Below, one piece after another: positions 45,175-56,931 of a stretch of DNA of 64,000 nt. The notes under the pieces are model-generated. The model had not been told where the DNA came from. It did not search any database and saw nothing but the letters and a program-made list of their open reading frames with translations. The translations under genes and the position numbers were made by a program. The DNA lies in assembly GCF_019320115.1 (NCBI RefSeq), contig NC_089587.1:84492384-84556383 (forward strand), in the 5' to 3' direction. Each line of letters starts with the position of its first letter. Positions within the stretch are counted from its first letter, which is position 1. The stretch is from Miscanthus floridulus. Taxonomy: Eukaryota > Streptophyta > Magnoliopsida > Poales > Poaceae.

Positions 45175-45428
45175 AAAATAGTTTTATATATCATGAAAGG
45201 TTTTGTATTGTCTTTCAGCATATTTTTTTCTAAATTAAATCTATAATATCTTGAGTAAAGTATGACAAAATTTGTTGAGTCTTAAAACTTAATCTAGGAA
45301 TGAGGAACTCTAGTGGAGTATTGTTTAAATATTTGTTCCATTTTTTCTCTAAAATTACTTCTTCTTTTGATTGTACTTTATTTTTCTCGTATATTATTTT
45401 AGCTTCTGACTTTTTTTATATCATTCTG

Positions 45429-46995
45429 CTATTTTAAACATGACATACATGCTTGTCTTAAACATAACCTACATTTTGCTCTTTTTCCTGGATCTTGATA
45501 ATATATGCAAAATACACATTTTATATTAGAATCACCTTTTTTATGATCCCACTTGTGTTTGCAGTTTATTTGATCCATCATTTCTATCTTTAATCCTGCT
45601 AACTCATTAATTGAATCTATCTCTTCTTCACTTAATTCTTTATCTTCATCATATTCTATTTCATCTGTCTCTATAATTGAGTATATCAATTCATCATCCA
45701 TTATATCATTATCACGGACTAAAATATTTTCATTCACACTATCTATTATTAGAACCTTTTCTTGTTCTTCTTGCTTATTAGAATACCTTTTCTTGTCTTT
45801 ATTAGGACATATTTTGCTTAAGTGATCTGGTGAGTTACAAATAAAGCATCTACATGAACTATCATAATTTTTTCTAGGATTATATCTTCTTACATTTCTC
45901 TTGTGTAGGAAAGGAGCTCTATTGTCTAATCTTCTTAGAAAATAGCGTTTCTTTGTCCTTACATTTTCTTTCTTATAATTCTTAGGATATTTTTTGTTTC
46001 TAGATCTCTCTTCTCCATATGTCAATTGTATTTGAACCATTTTATTGTAGAAATTATAATCTAATTGTTTCATTGATCTTTGGGCTTATATGTTCGTGCA
46101 TATTTTTCTTAACTGTTTGAAAACGAATGTTATAGCCTGAGAGATATTATATTCTTTACCGTTAGTTTCTTTTTTATATTCTTCAAATATCATAGAACCT
46201 AAAGGATCTGGTAATTTATTAAAATATCTTTCAACCATACCTTGGTTATAGCCTTGCTTGGTAGTCGTAGCATTATACAAATAGTGTTGAGAAATTTTTT
46301 TATTCCTTTCCAGCTCGTTAGTGACACTTTTTTTATTTCCTTTAATCTTTCATTCTGTAAAACAGTATATCCTAATTCAGGATCTTCACCTATTACAATG
46401 CTTGATATAATATTTATAAAATTATATGGGTTACTACCGGCCCTTTTTAATTGTTCATAATGATTTGGAAAAGCTTGTACCCATTGTTCCCATAAAACTT
46501 TGACTGATTCTCCTAAAAATGTCTCTAAATATGTAATCATATCTTCTACTCTATTTCCAATATTATGCTAATTTTGTATATACTTTTGGACTATCAATCC
46601 TTTCCATATGCTAATTATATTTGACCAATCTATAGGATCATGTGCTGCTAAATTTAATATAGCACCATCACTTCTATAATTCTAGAATTGTACCGTTTTT
46701 CAAATTCTCTTCTTTTTGAACCCATATGCTTATATTGTCCAGGTATATATCTATATGCAAGTTCTTTTTCTAGTGGCCAAGTTCTTGGTTTTCTAGATGG
46801 TCTCTCTTTTTCTCCTTCCATCTTTATTTTCGGACCTCGTCTTCCTTTTGATGAACTTGGATCTATTTCCATTGCTTCTATAGCATTATTTTTATGCAAC
46901 TCTTTATTTTCTAACGAGTTTATAAGAGTTACTGAATTATTACTACGTATCTCAATTGTATCTTCATATTCTTCTTCATAGCTTTCTAGTAACAA
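45429..46995 (-). pseudogene. Pararetroviral coat protein region
   Basis: Three overlapping reading segments (46995-46654, 46540-46086, 46073-45429) with stops or shifts near 46653 and 46200-46080. The first part is acidic then basic (SSSKGRRGPKIKMEGEKE). The middle carries a capsid-like core with WEQWVQAFPNHYEQL. The last part is Lys/Arg-rich and has a zinc knuckle CFICNSPDHLSKIC, followed by an acidic stretch and a Cys-rich end (CVFCIYY, CRLCLRQACMSC). Basic region plus CCHC is the hallmark of Caulimoviridae coat proteins, which package the genome. Confidence 0.75.
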
Positions 46996-47013
46996 CTTAT
47001 TATTAATCTCCCA

Positions 47014-48282
47014 TTACTCTTCTTCGCTTATATCATTATCTTCTATGTCTTTTATCTTATATTTGCTATATTCTAATTCCTTTTGGACTTCCCTTACCTT
47101 ATTTTCTATTTGCTTTGACACAGATTCATTTTTCTTTATTGTAACGCTGGATTTCTCATTATTTAACTCTCTATCTTTCTTGATGTTGTTAAGTGTATAT
47201 AACTCTCGTCTAAAGTAAAGTTTTGTTTCTCTTATAGCAGACCATTGGCATATCATAGAGGTATTATATTCATCATGAATTTGGCTTAACTTATGCTCAT
47301 AATATTTTATTTCATTATCTATATCTAATTTTTCCATAAATTCACATACGCTATGCCTTCTATTTTCTTCTAATTTTGACTCTAAGCTAGATGCTTCTAA
47401 ATCATCTAAACTTCATTCTTTATAATCTATAAACCTAATACTAGTCATTCCTCTATTATTTTCATAGCTTATGTAATCTTTAGGTTATTTAAAAAAATTG
47501 GTTCTATTAACGAGCTTATATTCCATTCTTCTCCTGTCCTTTCTTCAGAACTTATTTTCAGAGGACTCATAAATTTTATTCCTTTAGACTGCATAATTTC
47601 TATAACATTGTTCATATTTACCTTATATTTGGTTCCACTTGTGTTGGTTAACCTTCCTATAAATTTTATGCTTACTAATAGATTTGTTCCTTTAAAGTCT
47701 TCATAGCCTTTAGTTTAAAACCCAAATGCCATTTTATCTATAAATTCTTTTACTGGCATTATTAAATCAGGGGCTATATATGTTATTAACATGTTTTCAT
47801 TCATATCACCTTCTAAAAATCATAATGTTGCTTTGTTTATTGAATCCCATCTTTTATCTAATAAAGTTATTAAAACCTTGGTTCCTAATTTTTTCCTTGT
47901 TATTCCTTTAATTCCAATGATATATATTCCCTGATGTATATATTTATACCCTGAATATTTTAAAGCATTCTTAAATTGTTTACTAACAATTCTTAGCAGA
48001 ATTGGTTCTGTCAATACACTTAAATCTACTTCTCTAGATATTCTATATAATCCATTTTTATTTTTAAACCAACCCATTTGATATATTTGTTGAGGCCTTA
48101 TTTTTCTTAAAGTATCTTTCTAATATCTTTCTAGATTTCTTTCTACGTCTATCATTTCTTCTAAGTTTTCAATATCATCATATCCTCCCTTTAGTTTATC
48201 TATAAAACCTAAAGGTCTTATGTCTCTATTTACTAGCTGGAGTGACTTGTCTCTTTTAGAGAGGCTCTCAGATACTTTCATC
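47014..48282 (-). pseudogene. Pararetroviral movement protein region and coiled-coil linker
   Basis: Upstream of the coat region. From about 48282 a reading goes through a stop to an ORF (48077-47820) with VDLSVLTEPILLRIVSKQF and YIIGIKGITRKKLGTKVLI. This fits the N-terminal half of a 30K-type movement protein, which opens plasmodesmata. Further pieces to 47400 are broken by stops. 47337-47014 encodes a Glu/Lys-rich coiled coil. The call rests on order (MP before CP) and weak similarity. Confidence 0.55.
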
Positions 48283-48484
48283 TTTCTGAGTTTAAAGATC
48301 TAGTAAACTCTCCTATTCTTGCAGATGGTAACACAATTTCTTTGCTGTGCTCAACAATATTTATATTATCTAAATTCTTATACAGATAAGTTATCTCCTT
48401 TTAATATAATCACTATTTTGGCTGATTCTTCCTAGGGAAACTTTACTTTCTTCTAAAGTCTGTAATGCTAATTCTAATTTATTA
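48283..48484. other. Head-to-head junction of the two viral components
   Basis: About 200 bp, AT-rich, between divergently oriented genes. No promoter copy lies here, so both components are joined through their 5' coding ends rather than through the common region. Confidence 0.6.
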
Positions 48485-48880
48485 TTGGTAGTTGAATATA
48501 TAGTAAGATTACCATTTAAAGAAATTATAGAAATAAGAGTACCTGTAAAAGTAAAATTAATGCCTAACATCTCCTATAAAATATTAGTGTTAGTAGACAC
48601 CGGTTGTACAAAAAATATTATACATGATAAATATTTTGTAAAATACCTAGAAATAGTTCAAACAATAGATCAAGATAAAGCAGAAATGTCTACTGATATG
48701 TCTAGAATGAAAAAGGTTCATAATCAACTAGCTTATGATGTTGAAGTACAAATAAATAATACAAAATATATAATGGATGAAATTACAATAAGAGACCTAT
48801 CTATGATACATGATATGATATTAGGGTTAAGATTTTACAATTCTCTTTACAAACCACAATTATGCATGAGTAAGGAATAA
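48485..48880 (+). pseudogene. Pararetroviral aspartic protease region
   Basis: 131 codons, open. It carries the aspartic protease motif LVLVDTGCTKNIIH at about residues 33-46 and a second hydrophobic ILGLRF segment near the end, as in retroviral-type proteases that cleave the polyprotein. The first Met is probably not the native start, since in the family the protease is part of a longer ORF. Confidence 0.75.
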
Positions 48881-50395
48881 TATTTATCCCTTATCAAGAC
48901 AATATTCCATATATAATAGAAGTACGAAAGACTATAAATTCTAATCTAGGAGAGACCAGTCTAGAACTCTAAGGATCTGATGAAAAAGTCTCTGATAATT
49001 ATATAGATGAAGAGCTACGTCAAAATATAGAAGAATTTTATATAGCAAACTCATATATAGAATGTATCAGTCTGCAATCATTAGCACCAAATTGATATAG
49101 AGATATAAAATCTAAAAAGGATATAGATAAAATTATAAGAAGATTGGAAGATATTCAGATAATTAGAGAAATACCAATGAAGTATTAGGATAAAAATAGT
49201 ATAGTATGTAAGATTAACATAATAAATCATGACTATATAATCAAGACAAGTCCTATAGAAGTAACACCTAAAGACATAGAAGAATTTAAGATGCATATTG
49301 AAGAATTACTAAAATTAGGAGCTATAAGAGAAAGTTAAGTCCTCATAGATCAGCTTCATTTATAGTTAGAAATTATGCTGAAATAGCTATATAAAAGATT
49401 AAATAATAATACTATAGATGATGGATATAATATCCCAAATAAACAAGAATGGATAAATAGAATACAAGAAAGTAAATATTTTTCAAATTTTGATTTAAAG
49501 GCTGGGATTTGGCAAGTAAAAATGATAGAAGAATCAATAGAATGGACTACTTTCACATGTCCTCAAGGTCATTTTGAATGGCTAGTAATACCCTTAGGAT
49601 TAAAAAATGCCCATGCTTTATTTCAAAGAAAAATGCAAAATATTTTTAACGAAAATTAAGAATTCATATTAGTTTATATTGACGACTTATTAGTTTTCTC
49701 AAAATCCTATAAAGAGCATATAGCTCATTTGGAAACATTCTTTAGAAAAGTAGAATAGCATTGGTTAATACTGTCTAAAAAGAAAATGGAGATATACAAG
49801 AAAAAGATAAAATTTTTAGGTCATGAAATAGGAGATGGAAAAAATTATTTACAAGATCACATTACAAAGAAAATCTTACAATTTCCAGGTGTCATGAATG
49901 ATAAGAAAACCTGCAGCAATTCTTAGGAATAGTAAATTATGCTAGAAATTATATTGAAAATTTAGCTAAACTAGCTGGTCCATTGTATACAAAATTAAGA
50001 AAAAATAAGCAAAAACATTTTAACTCTGAAGATATAAAGTTAGTAAGGGCTATTAAAGAAAAGGTCAAAGATTTAAAATTCCTAGAATTACCTTTAGATG
50101 ATAATTATTTTATTATAGAGACAGATGCATCTGAGCTAGGATGGGGAGCGATACTAAAACAGAAGCCACACAAGTATTCGCCAAAATCAGAAGAAAAAAT
50201 ATGTAGATACGCTTTAGGAAAATATAAGCTAAAATCAATAAACAATACGGACAGGGAAATTTTAGCTGTTATTAATGCAATAAATGCTTTTAGATTATAT
50301 CTAGGATTTAAAGAGTTTATAGTAAGGACATACTGTGAAGCTATATGCAGATACTACAATAAAGTCAATAGTAAGAAAAGTTCAACTAAGCTATA
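48881..50395 (+). pseudogene. Pararetroviral reverse transcriptase and RNase H
   Basis: RT begins about 49250. It has FSNFDLKAGIWQVKM, FTCPQGHFEWLVIPLGL, palm YIDDLLVFS (about 49675) and IKFLGHEIG. RNase H follows from about 50105 with IIETDASELGWGAIL, EEKICRYALGKYKLKS and NTDREILAVINAINAFRLYL. These phrases are Caulimoviridae-like rather than gypsy-like, notably the ICRYA..Y segment. Stops at 48970, 49186, 49336, 49393, 49657 and 49756, and a frameshift near 49905, make it inactive. Acidic catalytic residues of RNase H are present, but the segment is isolated. Confidence 0.82.
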
Positions 50396-50488
50396 GGTAT
50401 TATTTGAAGATATTATTACTAGAAATGGTTATAAAGTAATTATTGAGCATATAAAGGGTAAAGATAATACCTTACCTGATATATTTTC

Positions 50489-51349
50489 ATGATCATCTAT
50501 TTTGTAGAAATGAAGAAAGAAGCAAGCCCTAGTGAGAGTGAATATTTCAGTTTTGGTACTGAAAATAAGTTAAGAATTTTTTCACCAAATACATATGAAT
50601 TCAAGCCACGAGACCATATTATTCCGGATGAAATACAAGAATGTATTTTAGATAATTTTTTGTTTCAATATAATAATAGAAGAGAAGATAAAGGTTATAT
50701 GTTAGCAATATTAAATAGTCTGGCTGAATATTTTTATATAATTAATGAGAAAATACAACCAATAGAACTATCTGGCAATATAGAGAAAAAATCCATATAT
50801 GTTATATATAGGGGAAAACACCAGGAATCTATATATCATTTGAAGCAGTTATAGCTCAGCAGATAGAAAAAGAAAAAGATGGAGGAATGTCTTGGAAAAA
50901 ATATTTAGATATTGATTAAATTCTTTCATATGCAAGAAGTATTCTGGGAGTAAATTATTTCTTAGAGGCAGCAACCAAAGACTATATCCAAAAATATAGA
51001 AAGGCCAAAGAAATAAAACCAAAATGGATAGGGCCCAATATAATAGAAGAAGGACCGTCCATACTTCATACATGTAAAGAAAGAGATACATCCATTGGAT
51101 GAGGAATACATTAATATGAAGATAAAAGAAAAATTAGAGTCAATAACTCTTCAATGGAAGAAAGACATAAATGAAGAAATCTTACAAGAAATAAGAAGTG
51201 AAATAGATGAAAATTTTGAAAATATAACGAAAGACTATGAAGAAAATATGAAGAAAGATTATGAGGCAAAAATGAATATACAGATATCTAATGATGATAA
51301 TGAAGATAATGATGACGAGATGTTGAATATCCGTGGTCATGGGCAATGA
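50489..51349 (+). pseudogene. Pararetroviral ORF2-like region, unknown function
   Basis: Follows RNase H. First segment (50489-50854) has YFSFGTENKLRIFSPN and NFLFQYNNRREDKGYMLAIL. A middle part is broken by stops. The last segment (51095-51349) is a Glu/Lys-rich helix ending in an acidic Asp/Glu run. Florendoviruses carry a second ORF of unknown function at this position. The identification is by place only. Confidence 0.5.
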
Positions 51350-51530
51350 CTAGAATATTAGATTTCAACATTATAAAAATTTAAAATAAATAAATATTCA
51401 ATTATACAAGAAATATATTCCCTGTGTTGATAAGATGTTATCAACAATTCGGTCGAGGAAAGATAATACTAGGTGCCCGAATTATACTAGGTGCCAGAAT
51501 TCTTGGATTGATGTTCATTCGGGTATGGAA
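51350..51530 (+). other. 3' non-coding end of component B
   Basis: AT-rich, then TTGATAAGATGTTATCAACAATTCGG and two near-copies of TACTAGGTGCCNGAATT. It is the same sequence as the end of component A (complement of 44340-44436), showing that the two components share their 3' region. Confidence 0.65.
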
Positions 51531-52630
51531 GACCATACCCAGAAAAATACAAAAATACACATGAAGATAACGCGCGTCAGAGGACAGTGCAAAAGCATTA
51601 TACAGTGGCTCTACTGTAGCTAGTACAATCATTGAGGAATGCAGCACCGTCCAACTGTCTAGGCAACAGTAAAGAAGAATAATTGAGGACATTACCTTAA
51701 GCACGAAGGCTCCACCAGAAGATAAGCATGAAGGACGCTTCTTAAGGCTCTTCCTCCTCTATAAGAGAAGTCGGGCGCATGCATTCAACATGGAAAGAAG
51801 CAAGACCACGAAGAGAAACAACGACGACCAACATCTCGAGCAATACCTCCACTGAAGCCACCACTCCACTTTCCCACATACACCATGAAGACCACGATCT
51901 TGGGAGCACTCTGAGTTCGTCCACCACTAATAATAATACTCCACTAATATCGTTGTATTACTCCACCACCGTTATAAATTAGAGAATAAAGGAAGTCCAC
52001 ATGATCTTCCTATGCTTGTAAGGTAATCCCTAAGGTTTATGCTAAGTGCTTGGGGTTTCCTAAAAGGAAAAGCCGTATGTAAGCTTGCTCTGTGAAAATA
52101 AATTAAGCTTTCTTGTTTTAATCCCTGTCTTTCTTTAAGCTTGTTTATATGGGCGATGTCTCTATGCTAGGGACCCTAGAGGAGAAACCTCTACGTGCAT
52201 TGTTTTTATGTTAGCCCTGATAACAGCGTTTGTAGAGAACCCTGTATGCGCAGAGAAGTGTTCCCTTTGGGTGGAACTGCCTTGGAAGACGATAGAGCAT
52301 GGGTCCTATGTGTACATGGATGGGGATAGCAAGGGAGAAGACCAGGTTAGCCTGGTTCTGAAATGAGCCAGTGATGCATATGGTGAGTACCGAGTAGGAC
52401 TGACACAAGCATAGTCGCACGATCGGCTAAAGCTTTGGTCTCGCCAGTCTATAAAAGATCTTGAGAATTACACGCATACTCATAATCCGCATATACCTAA
52501 TCACACACTTAATAATCACGCACGCATGCATCCTGCATCCACCACAATTAAATAGCGCTTGAATAGTGAGGAAGTTTTGGTGCCTGAGCCACTTCCGGGT
52601 GAGTACTCGTGCACTGTTCATATTCTAAAT
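51531..52630 (+). repeat. Inverted-repeat left arm: pararetroviral promoter/leader copy 3 (+)
   Basis: 1.1 kb starting GACCATACCCAGAAAAA, with GATAACGCGCGTCAGAGG, TATA-like CTCTATAAGA (51758), AATAAA (51985) and a long leader reaching CGTGCACTGTTCATATTCTAAAT. It pairs with 53863-52770 almost end to end. Short ORFs inside are shadows of the leader. Confidence 0.85.
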
Positions 52631-52769
52631 GGCAGGTCGATCACGCTAGAAAAAACTCGAACTCAAAATTCAAATTTAAATTTTTGAGTTACTATTCATA
52701 CCACTATTCAAATTCAACGGTTACTATTTAAATTCGTGGCACTATTTAAAGTACTTGTTGCTATTTAAA
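52631..52769. other. Loop between inverted-repeat arms
   Basis: 139 bp rich in ATTCAAATTTAAAT and CACTATTTAAA words. Some of these form small inverted repeats of their own. Confidence 0.7.
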
Positions 52770-53863
52770 TTTGGAATATGAACCGTGCACGAGCACTCAT
52801 CCGGGAGTGGCTCAGGCACCTAAACTTCCTCACTATTCAAACACTATTTAGGGCACTTGTGGTGGATGCAGGATGCGTGCGTGATTATTAAGTGTGTGAT
52901 TAGGTATATGTGGATTATGGGTATACGTGTAATTCTTAGGATCTTTTGCAGGCTGGCGAGACTAAAGCTTCAGCCGGTCGTACGACTATGCTTGTGTCAG
53001 TCCTACTCGATATTCGCTGTATGCATCACTAGCTCGCTTCAGAACCAGGCTAACCCGGTCTTCTCCATCGCTATCCTCAGCCACGCACACACAGGACTCA
53101 GACTCTATCGTCTTTTCAGGCAGTTCCACCCGAAGGGAACATTTCTCTGCGCACACAGGGTTCTCTACAAACGCCGCTACCAGGGCTAACACGAGAACAA
53201 CACAAACATAGGTTTCTCCTCTAGGGTCCCTAGCATAGATACATCGCCCCATATGAACGAGCTTAAAGGAAGGCAGGGATTAAAATGAGAAAGCTTAATT
53301 CGTTTCCACAGAGCAAGCTTACATACGGCTTTCTCTTTCAGAAAACCCCAAGCACTTAGCACAAACCTTAGGGGTTACCTTACAAACACAGGAAGATCAC
53401 GGGGACTTTCTTTATTCTCTAATTTACAACGGTGGTGTAATACAACGGTAGTAGTGGAGTATTACTATTAGCGGTGGACGAACTCAGAGCTCTTCTGATG
53501 TCGTGGTCTTCATGGTGTATGTGAAAAAGTGGAGCGGTGGCTTCAGTGGAGGTATTGCTCGAGGTGTTGGTCGTCGTTGTTTCTCTTCGTGGTCTTACTT
53601 TTTTCTGTGTTGAAAGCATGCGCCCGACTTCTCTTATAAAGGAGGAATAGCCTTCTGGAGCGTCCTTCGTGCTTATCTTGTGGAGGAGCCTTCATGCTTA
53701 AGGCAATGTCCTCAATTATTCTTCTTTACTATTGTCTGGACAGCTGAATGGTGCTATGTTCCTCAATAATTGTCCTGGCTACAGTAGAGCCACTGTATAA
53801 TGCTTTTGCGCTGTCCTCTGACGTGCGTTATCTTTACGTGTATTTTTTTTTCTGGATATGGTC
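52770..53863 (-). repeat. Inverted-repeat right arm: pararetroviral promoter/leader copy 4 (-)
   Basis: Complement of 51531-52630, with its TATA (CCTTTATAAG) at about 53643-53634 and poly(A) signal at 53416-53411, pointing away from the lectin kinase gene. It ends at ...TCTGGATATGGTC, directly against the TA microsatellite. Confidence 0.85.
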
Positions 53864-53898
53864 TATATATATCTATATATATATAGACACACACACGG
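53864..53898. repeat. TA/CA microsatellite at right edge of pararetrovirus cluster
   Basis: TATATATATCTATATATATA followed by GACACACACACGG. It may also act as TATA sequence for the gene starting at 53971. Confidence 0.8.
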
Positions 53899-53970
53899 AG
53901 CAGCCAGCGAATAACAGAAACCAACATAGCTCGTCGTCTATCGGCTGAGCCATTCACCATTCCTATTGCC

Positions 53971-54814
53971 ATGGCCACGGCTGCAAGCAGAAGCGCGCAG
54001 CTCATCCTCCTCGTTTCCACTTGCTGCTTTCTCCTACCCTTATCCTTGGATGCTCAGAAAACTAACAATGACACTGTAGCTTCACCACCACCTCCACAGA
54101 TCACCTTCAGCTTCAACTTCTCCGACACCTCCAGTTACGATGATGTAAAAAGGGACTTGCGGCTCCAGGGCTACGCGTCGCGGAACGGCAATCTGATCGA
54201 CCTCAACATCGACAACCGGCTCGGCAGTTCCACGGGGCGGATGTCGTACAACCACCCGGTGCCGTTCTATGACCTAGCGAGCTTCAGCACGCGCTTCACC
54301 TTTGAGATCGTGCCTGACCGTCATCCAGGGGACGGCATGGCGTTCTTCCTCTCCGGTTACCCATCAATCATGGGTTCTGGCGGGGGACTTCTCGGCCTCT
54401 TTAGCGACCCCGACGCCACTTTGTCGACCTCTGCAGCGCCGTTCATCGCCGTCGAGTTTGATACCTACAAAAACGAATGGGACCCCGACGCCAAACACAT
54501 AGGCATCGACATCAAATCCATCAGCTCATCCAACACCACAAGCTTGCCCAATAACCTTACCCTGAATGGCACCATGACAGCCACAATCACTTTTGACAGC
54601 ATCACCGGGATGCTGGTTGCCTCCCTTTTGTTTCATGACCGTCCCTCTATTGAACCCGTTGTGGTTAGTTTTGAGTTGCAAGATCCAAAGTCATTGCTGC
54701 CGCCGGAAGTGGCAGTGGGGTTTTCAGCGTCCACCGGCGTATACGTTGAGCGCCATCAGATACTCACATGGTCCTTCAACTCCACTTTTGCTGCTCCGAC
54801 ACCACCTAATAAAG
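53971..54814 (+). CDS. Exon 1: secreted legume-lectin domain, intact
   Basis: 281 codons. Residues 1-28 form a signal peptide (LILLVSTCCFLLPLSLDA). Lectin domain from about residue 44. D121 in PGDGMAFFL, the GGGLLGLF loop (137-144) and the metal site VEFDTYKNEWDPDAKHIGID (E162, D164, N168, D171) are all kept. Six N-X-S/T sites. The exon ends ACCTAATAAAG before GTATGG. If intron 1 is retained, translation adds 13 residues and stops at 54853, giving a 294-residue secreted lectin. Start codon context GCCATGGCC is strong. Confidence 0.85.
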
Positions 54815-55397
54815 GTATGGTAGTCGTCTATCAAGCCGTGCTTCGCACCGGCTAATAACTTTCATAGATATTAGATTAGAAATTAATGAAAAAATAGGGT
54901 CCATAGCTAATAATCAAAATTGCTCACCTTTCTCTCTCTCTCTTCCTCGTTTGTTAAATATTCTAGCACAATACGCATATATTATGTACACTTCTCTTAT
55001 CTAGTTGTGTTAGACTTTAGTTTGCAATTACTCTGTACACCTTTTCATCCACAATAAATTTTGCATAATACCTTCATTCATATATGCTTCACATATGTTT
55101 GATTGAACCCTTAGTTTGAGCCTATGTGTTTAACATGGAAATTGATATTATCATCGCTTCCTGCATGCATATATATATACATGGTCCTACATCACTACGT
55201 GGTGACACACCTCATGTATGAATACCTTAGGTTAGTCTTTTTTATATTAATAATGACAGTAGTGGTGTAATTTAGGATATTCTTTAGTAATACATATGTA
55301 GAAGAATTAGATTTTACTTTCTATTATTTTTCATAATGACATATGTGGAATTTGGAGGTTACTTCAGATTATTTTTTATAATGAAGATTATGGGGTT

Positions 55398-55930
55398 ACT
55401 TTAAGTTAGTTTTATAATGGTAGAGTGGGTAATTTAGATATAGAATTAGGGGTTACTTTAGATTATTTTATAATGACAGAGGTGGATAATTTGTTGGAAT
55501 ACATAATAGATCCAATGGCTAGATGATTAGAATCTACCAGATTGATGGCCGGATGTTTCTGATTCTTTTTACAATTTCTATGATTTTTTTTTTGCTAGTG
55601 CGTCTTGTGAGGATTAACATGAAGGCTCGAACAGGAGCCTCCAATTAGTGGTGTAGGTGGGTAACTAAGATGTACTTTAAGTTGGCTTATAGTGGTAGAG
55701 TGGGTAATTTAGATATAGAATTAGGGGGTTACTTTAGGACTATTTTCATAATGGCAAAGATGGATAATTTTTTTTGAAAACATAATAGATCAAATGGATA
55801 GATGATTAGATTCTACCAGATTGATGGCCAAATGTTTTCTTAAATTTTGTGAAAAATTCTAGTATTTTATCTTTTTTCTAGCGTGTCTCTTAAGGATTGC
55901 CACGGAGGCTCGAAAAAAGCCTCCAGCTAG
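55398..55930 (+). repeat. Imperfect direct duplication in intron 1
   Basis: About 255-bp unit at 55398-55650 and 55674-55928. Both contain TAGAGTGGGTAATTTAGATA, TACCAGATTGATGGCC and an end hairpin (AGGCTCGAACAGGAGCCT; GGAGGCTCGAAAAAAGCCTCC). No coding potential. Possibly a duplicated non-autonomous transposon. Confidence 0.75.
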
Positions 55931-56847
55931 TAATAGTAAGATAGTCACCAATCAACATTTATACAAAAAGGTTCGCCACTCCTAAATTGATTAAATTTTA
56001 TTAGGAAAAAACACATGCTTGATCCAAAGGTCTATCATCGGTGGAAACATAATTTTAGGATTAGGCCATCAATATCCATACAAGCAAAAAAAAGTTAAAT
56101 ACAATAGTCCAGTGAAACTATTTTGGGTCAAACTTGTCAACTTTGGAAGTTTTTACCTACTAAACATCAAGTATTTTGCAAAATATTGAGTCTAGATTTG
56201 GACACCGATTTCCAAAGATAGATCGACCAATTTGTCATGTGATTTGCTCCTTATACTAGTTCTTGGGTCTAACATTAAAACTTTGGTCTAACTCTATTTG
56301 CAAGACAAATGGTCAAATTGTCTAATCAATTAACCAATTTTTTTGGTTAATTGTCGTGTTAGGGCACAAGAGCATAGTTCTTACCATCGCCATGACTGCA
56401 TCTATACTTGCATTGTTTATCTGCGGCATTGTTTCCTTCAAATTCATCAAAAGGCACAGAAAAGGTCAGTAATCTACCAAAAATGCTATTAAAATACTTC
56501 TCTCTCAAGATATTGAGCTTCTGTTTTGTTTCAATGCTATAGCATCATCAACTTTAACTGAAACCATCACACCTAACACTAATTCTAGACAAAGGTTCAA
56601 AAGATATGGGTAAGATGAATGTGAAGGAAGAAGATGAAGCACTATTTCGGGTGATAGAAAGGAGTTCTCAATTCAAGGGTTTATGACTTTTTGCAAAGTA
56701 TTGGAGGCTACAAATAACTTCTCACAAGAAAATAAACTTGGACAAGGAGGATTTGGTCCAGTGTATAAGGTAAGAGATAGAACAAAACATATGATATTGA
56801 GAACACAAAAAGAGACAAAAAAATAAACCAAGTAGAGGACTAGTCAT

Positions 56848-56931
56848 AGGCCATGTTTGGGATGAAAGGGAAGCTTTCCCTAATACTTTCTCTTACAAAC
56901 CTGCGAAAAGTTATGATTCCAAACAGTCCTT
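56848..56931. mobile_element. Possible tiny foldback/MITE in intron 3
   Basis: Left AGGCCATGTTTGGGA and right TTCCAAACAGTCCTT are near-complements; the interior is short. Weak evidence. Confidence 0.3.

Larger units (their letters stand above)
43285..53863. mobile_element. Endogenous pararetrovirus cluster (florendovirus-like, bipartite, rearranged)
   Basis: 10.6 kb of Caulimoviridae-derived sequence. The - strand (48282-44782) carries movement and coat protein regions plus one further ORF. The + strand (48485-51349) carries protease, RT, RNase H and a second ORF. Each half ends in the same 3' sequence (GATAAG(A/G)TGTTATCAACAATTCGG) leading into a common promoter/leader region, present four times. 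Such a split, with shared non-coding sequence, matches the bipartite florendoviruses described from grasses. All genes are broken; this is an old, inert genomic copy. Genus assignment is from organisation and motifs, not from a search. Confidence 0.8.

Noticed and set aside
49675..49690. RT at this site as another Ty3/gypsy element
   Set aside because: No LTRs or integrase nearby; neighbours are coat-type zinc knuckle, viral protease and promoter repeats, and the RNase H has Caulimoviridae-type phrases.
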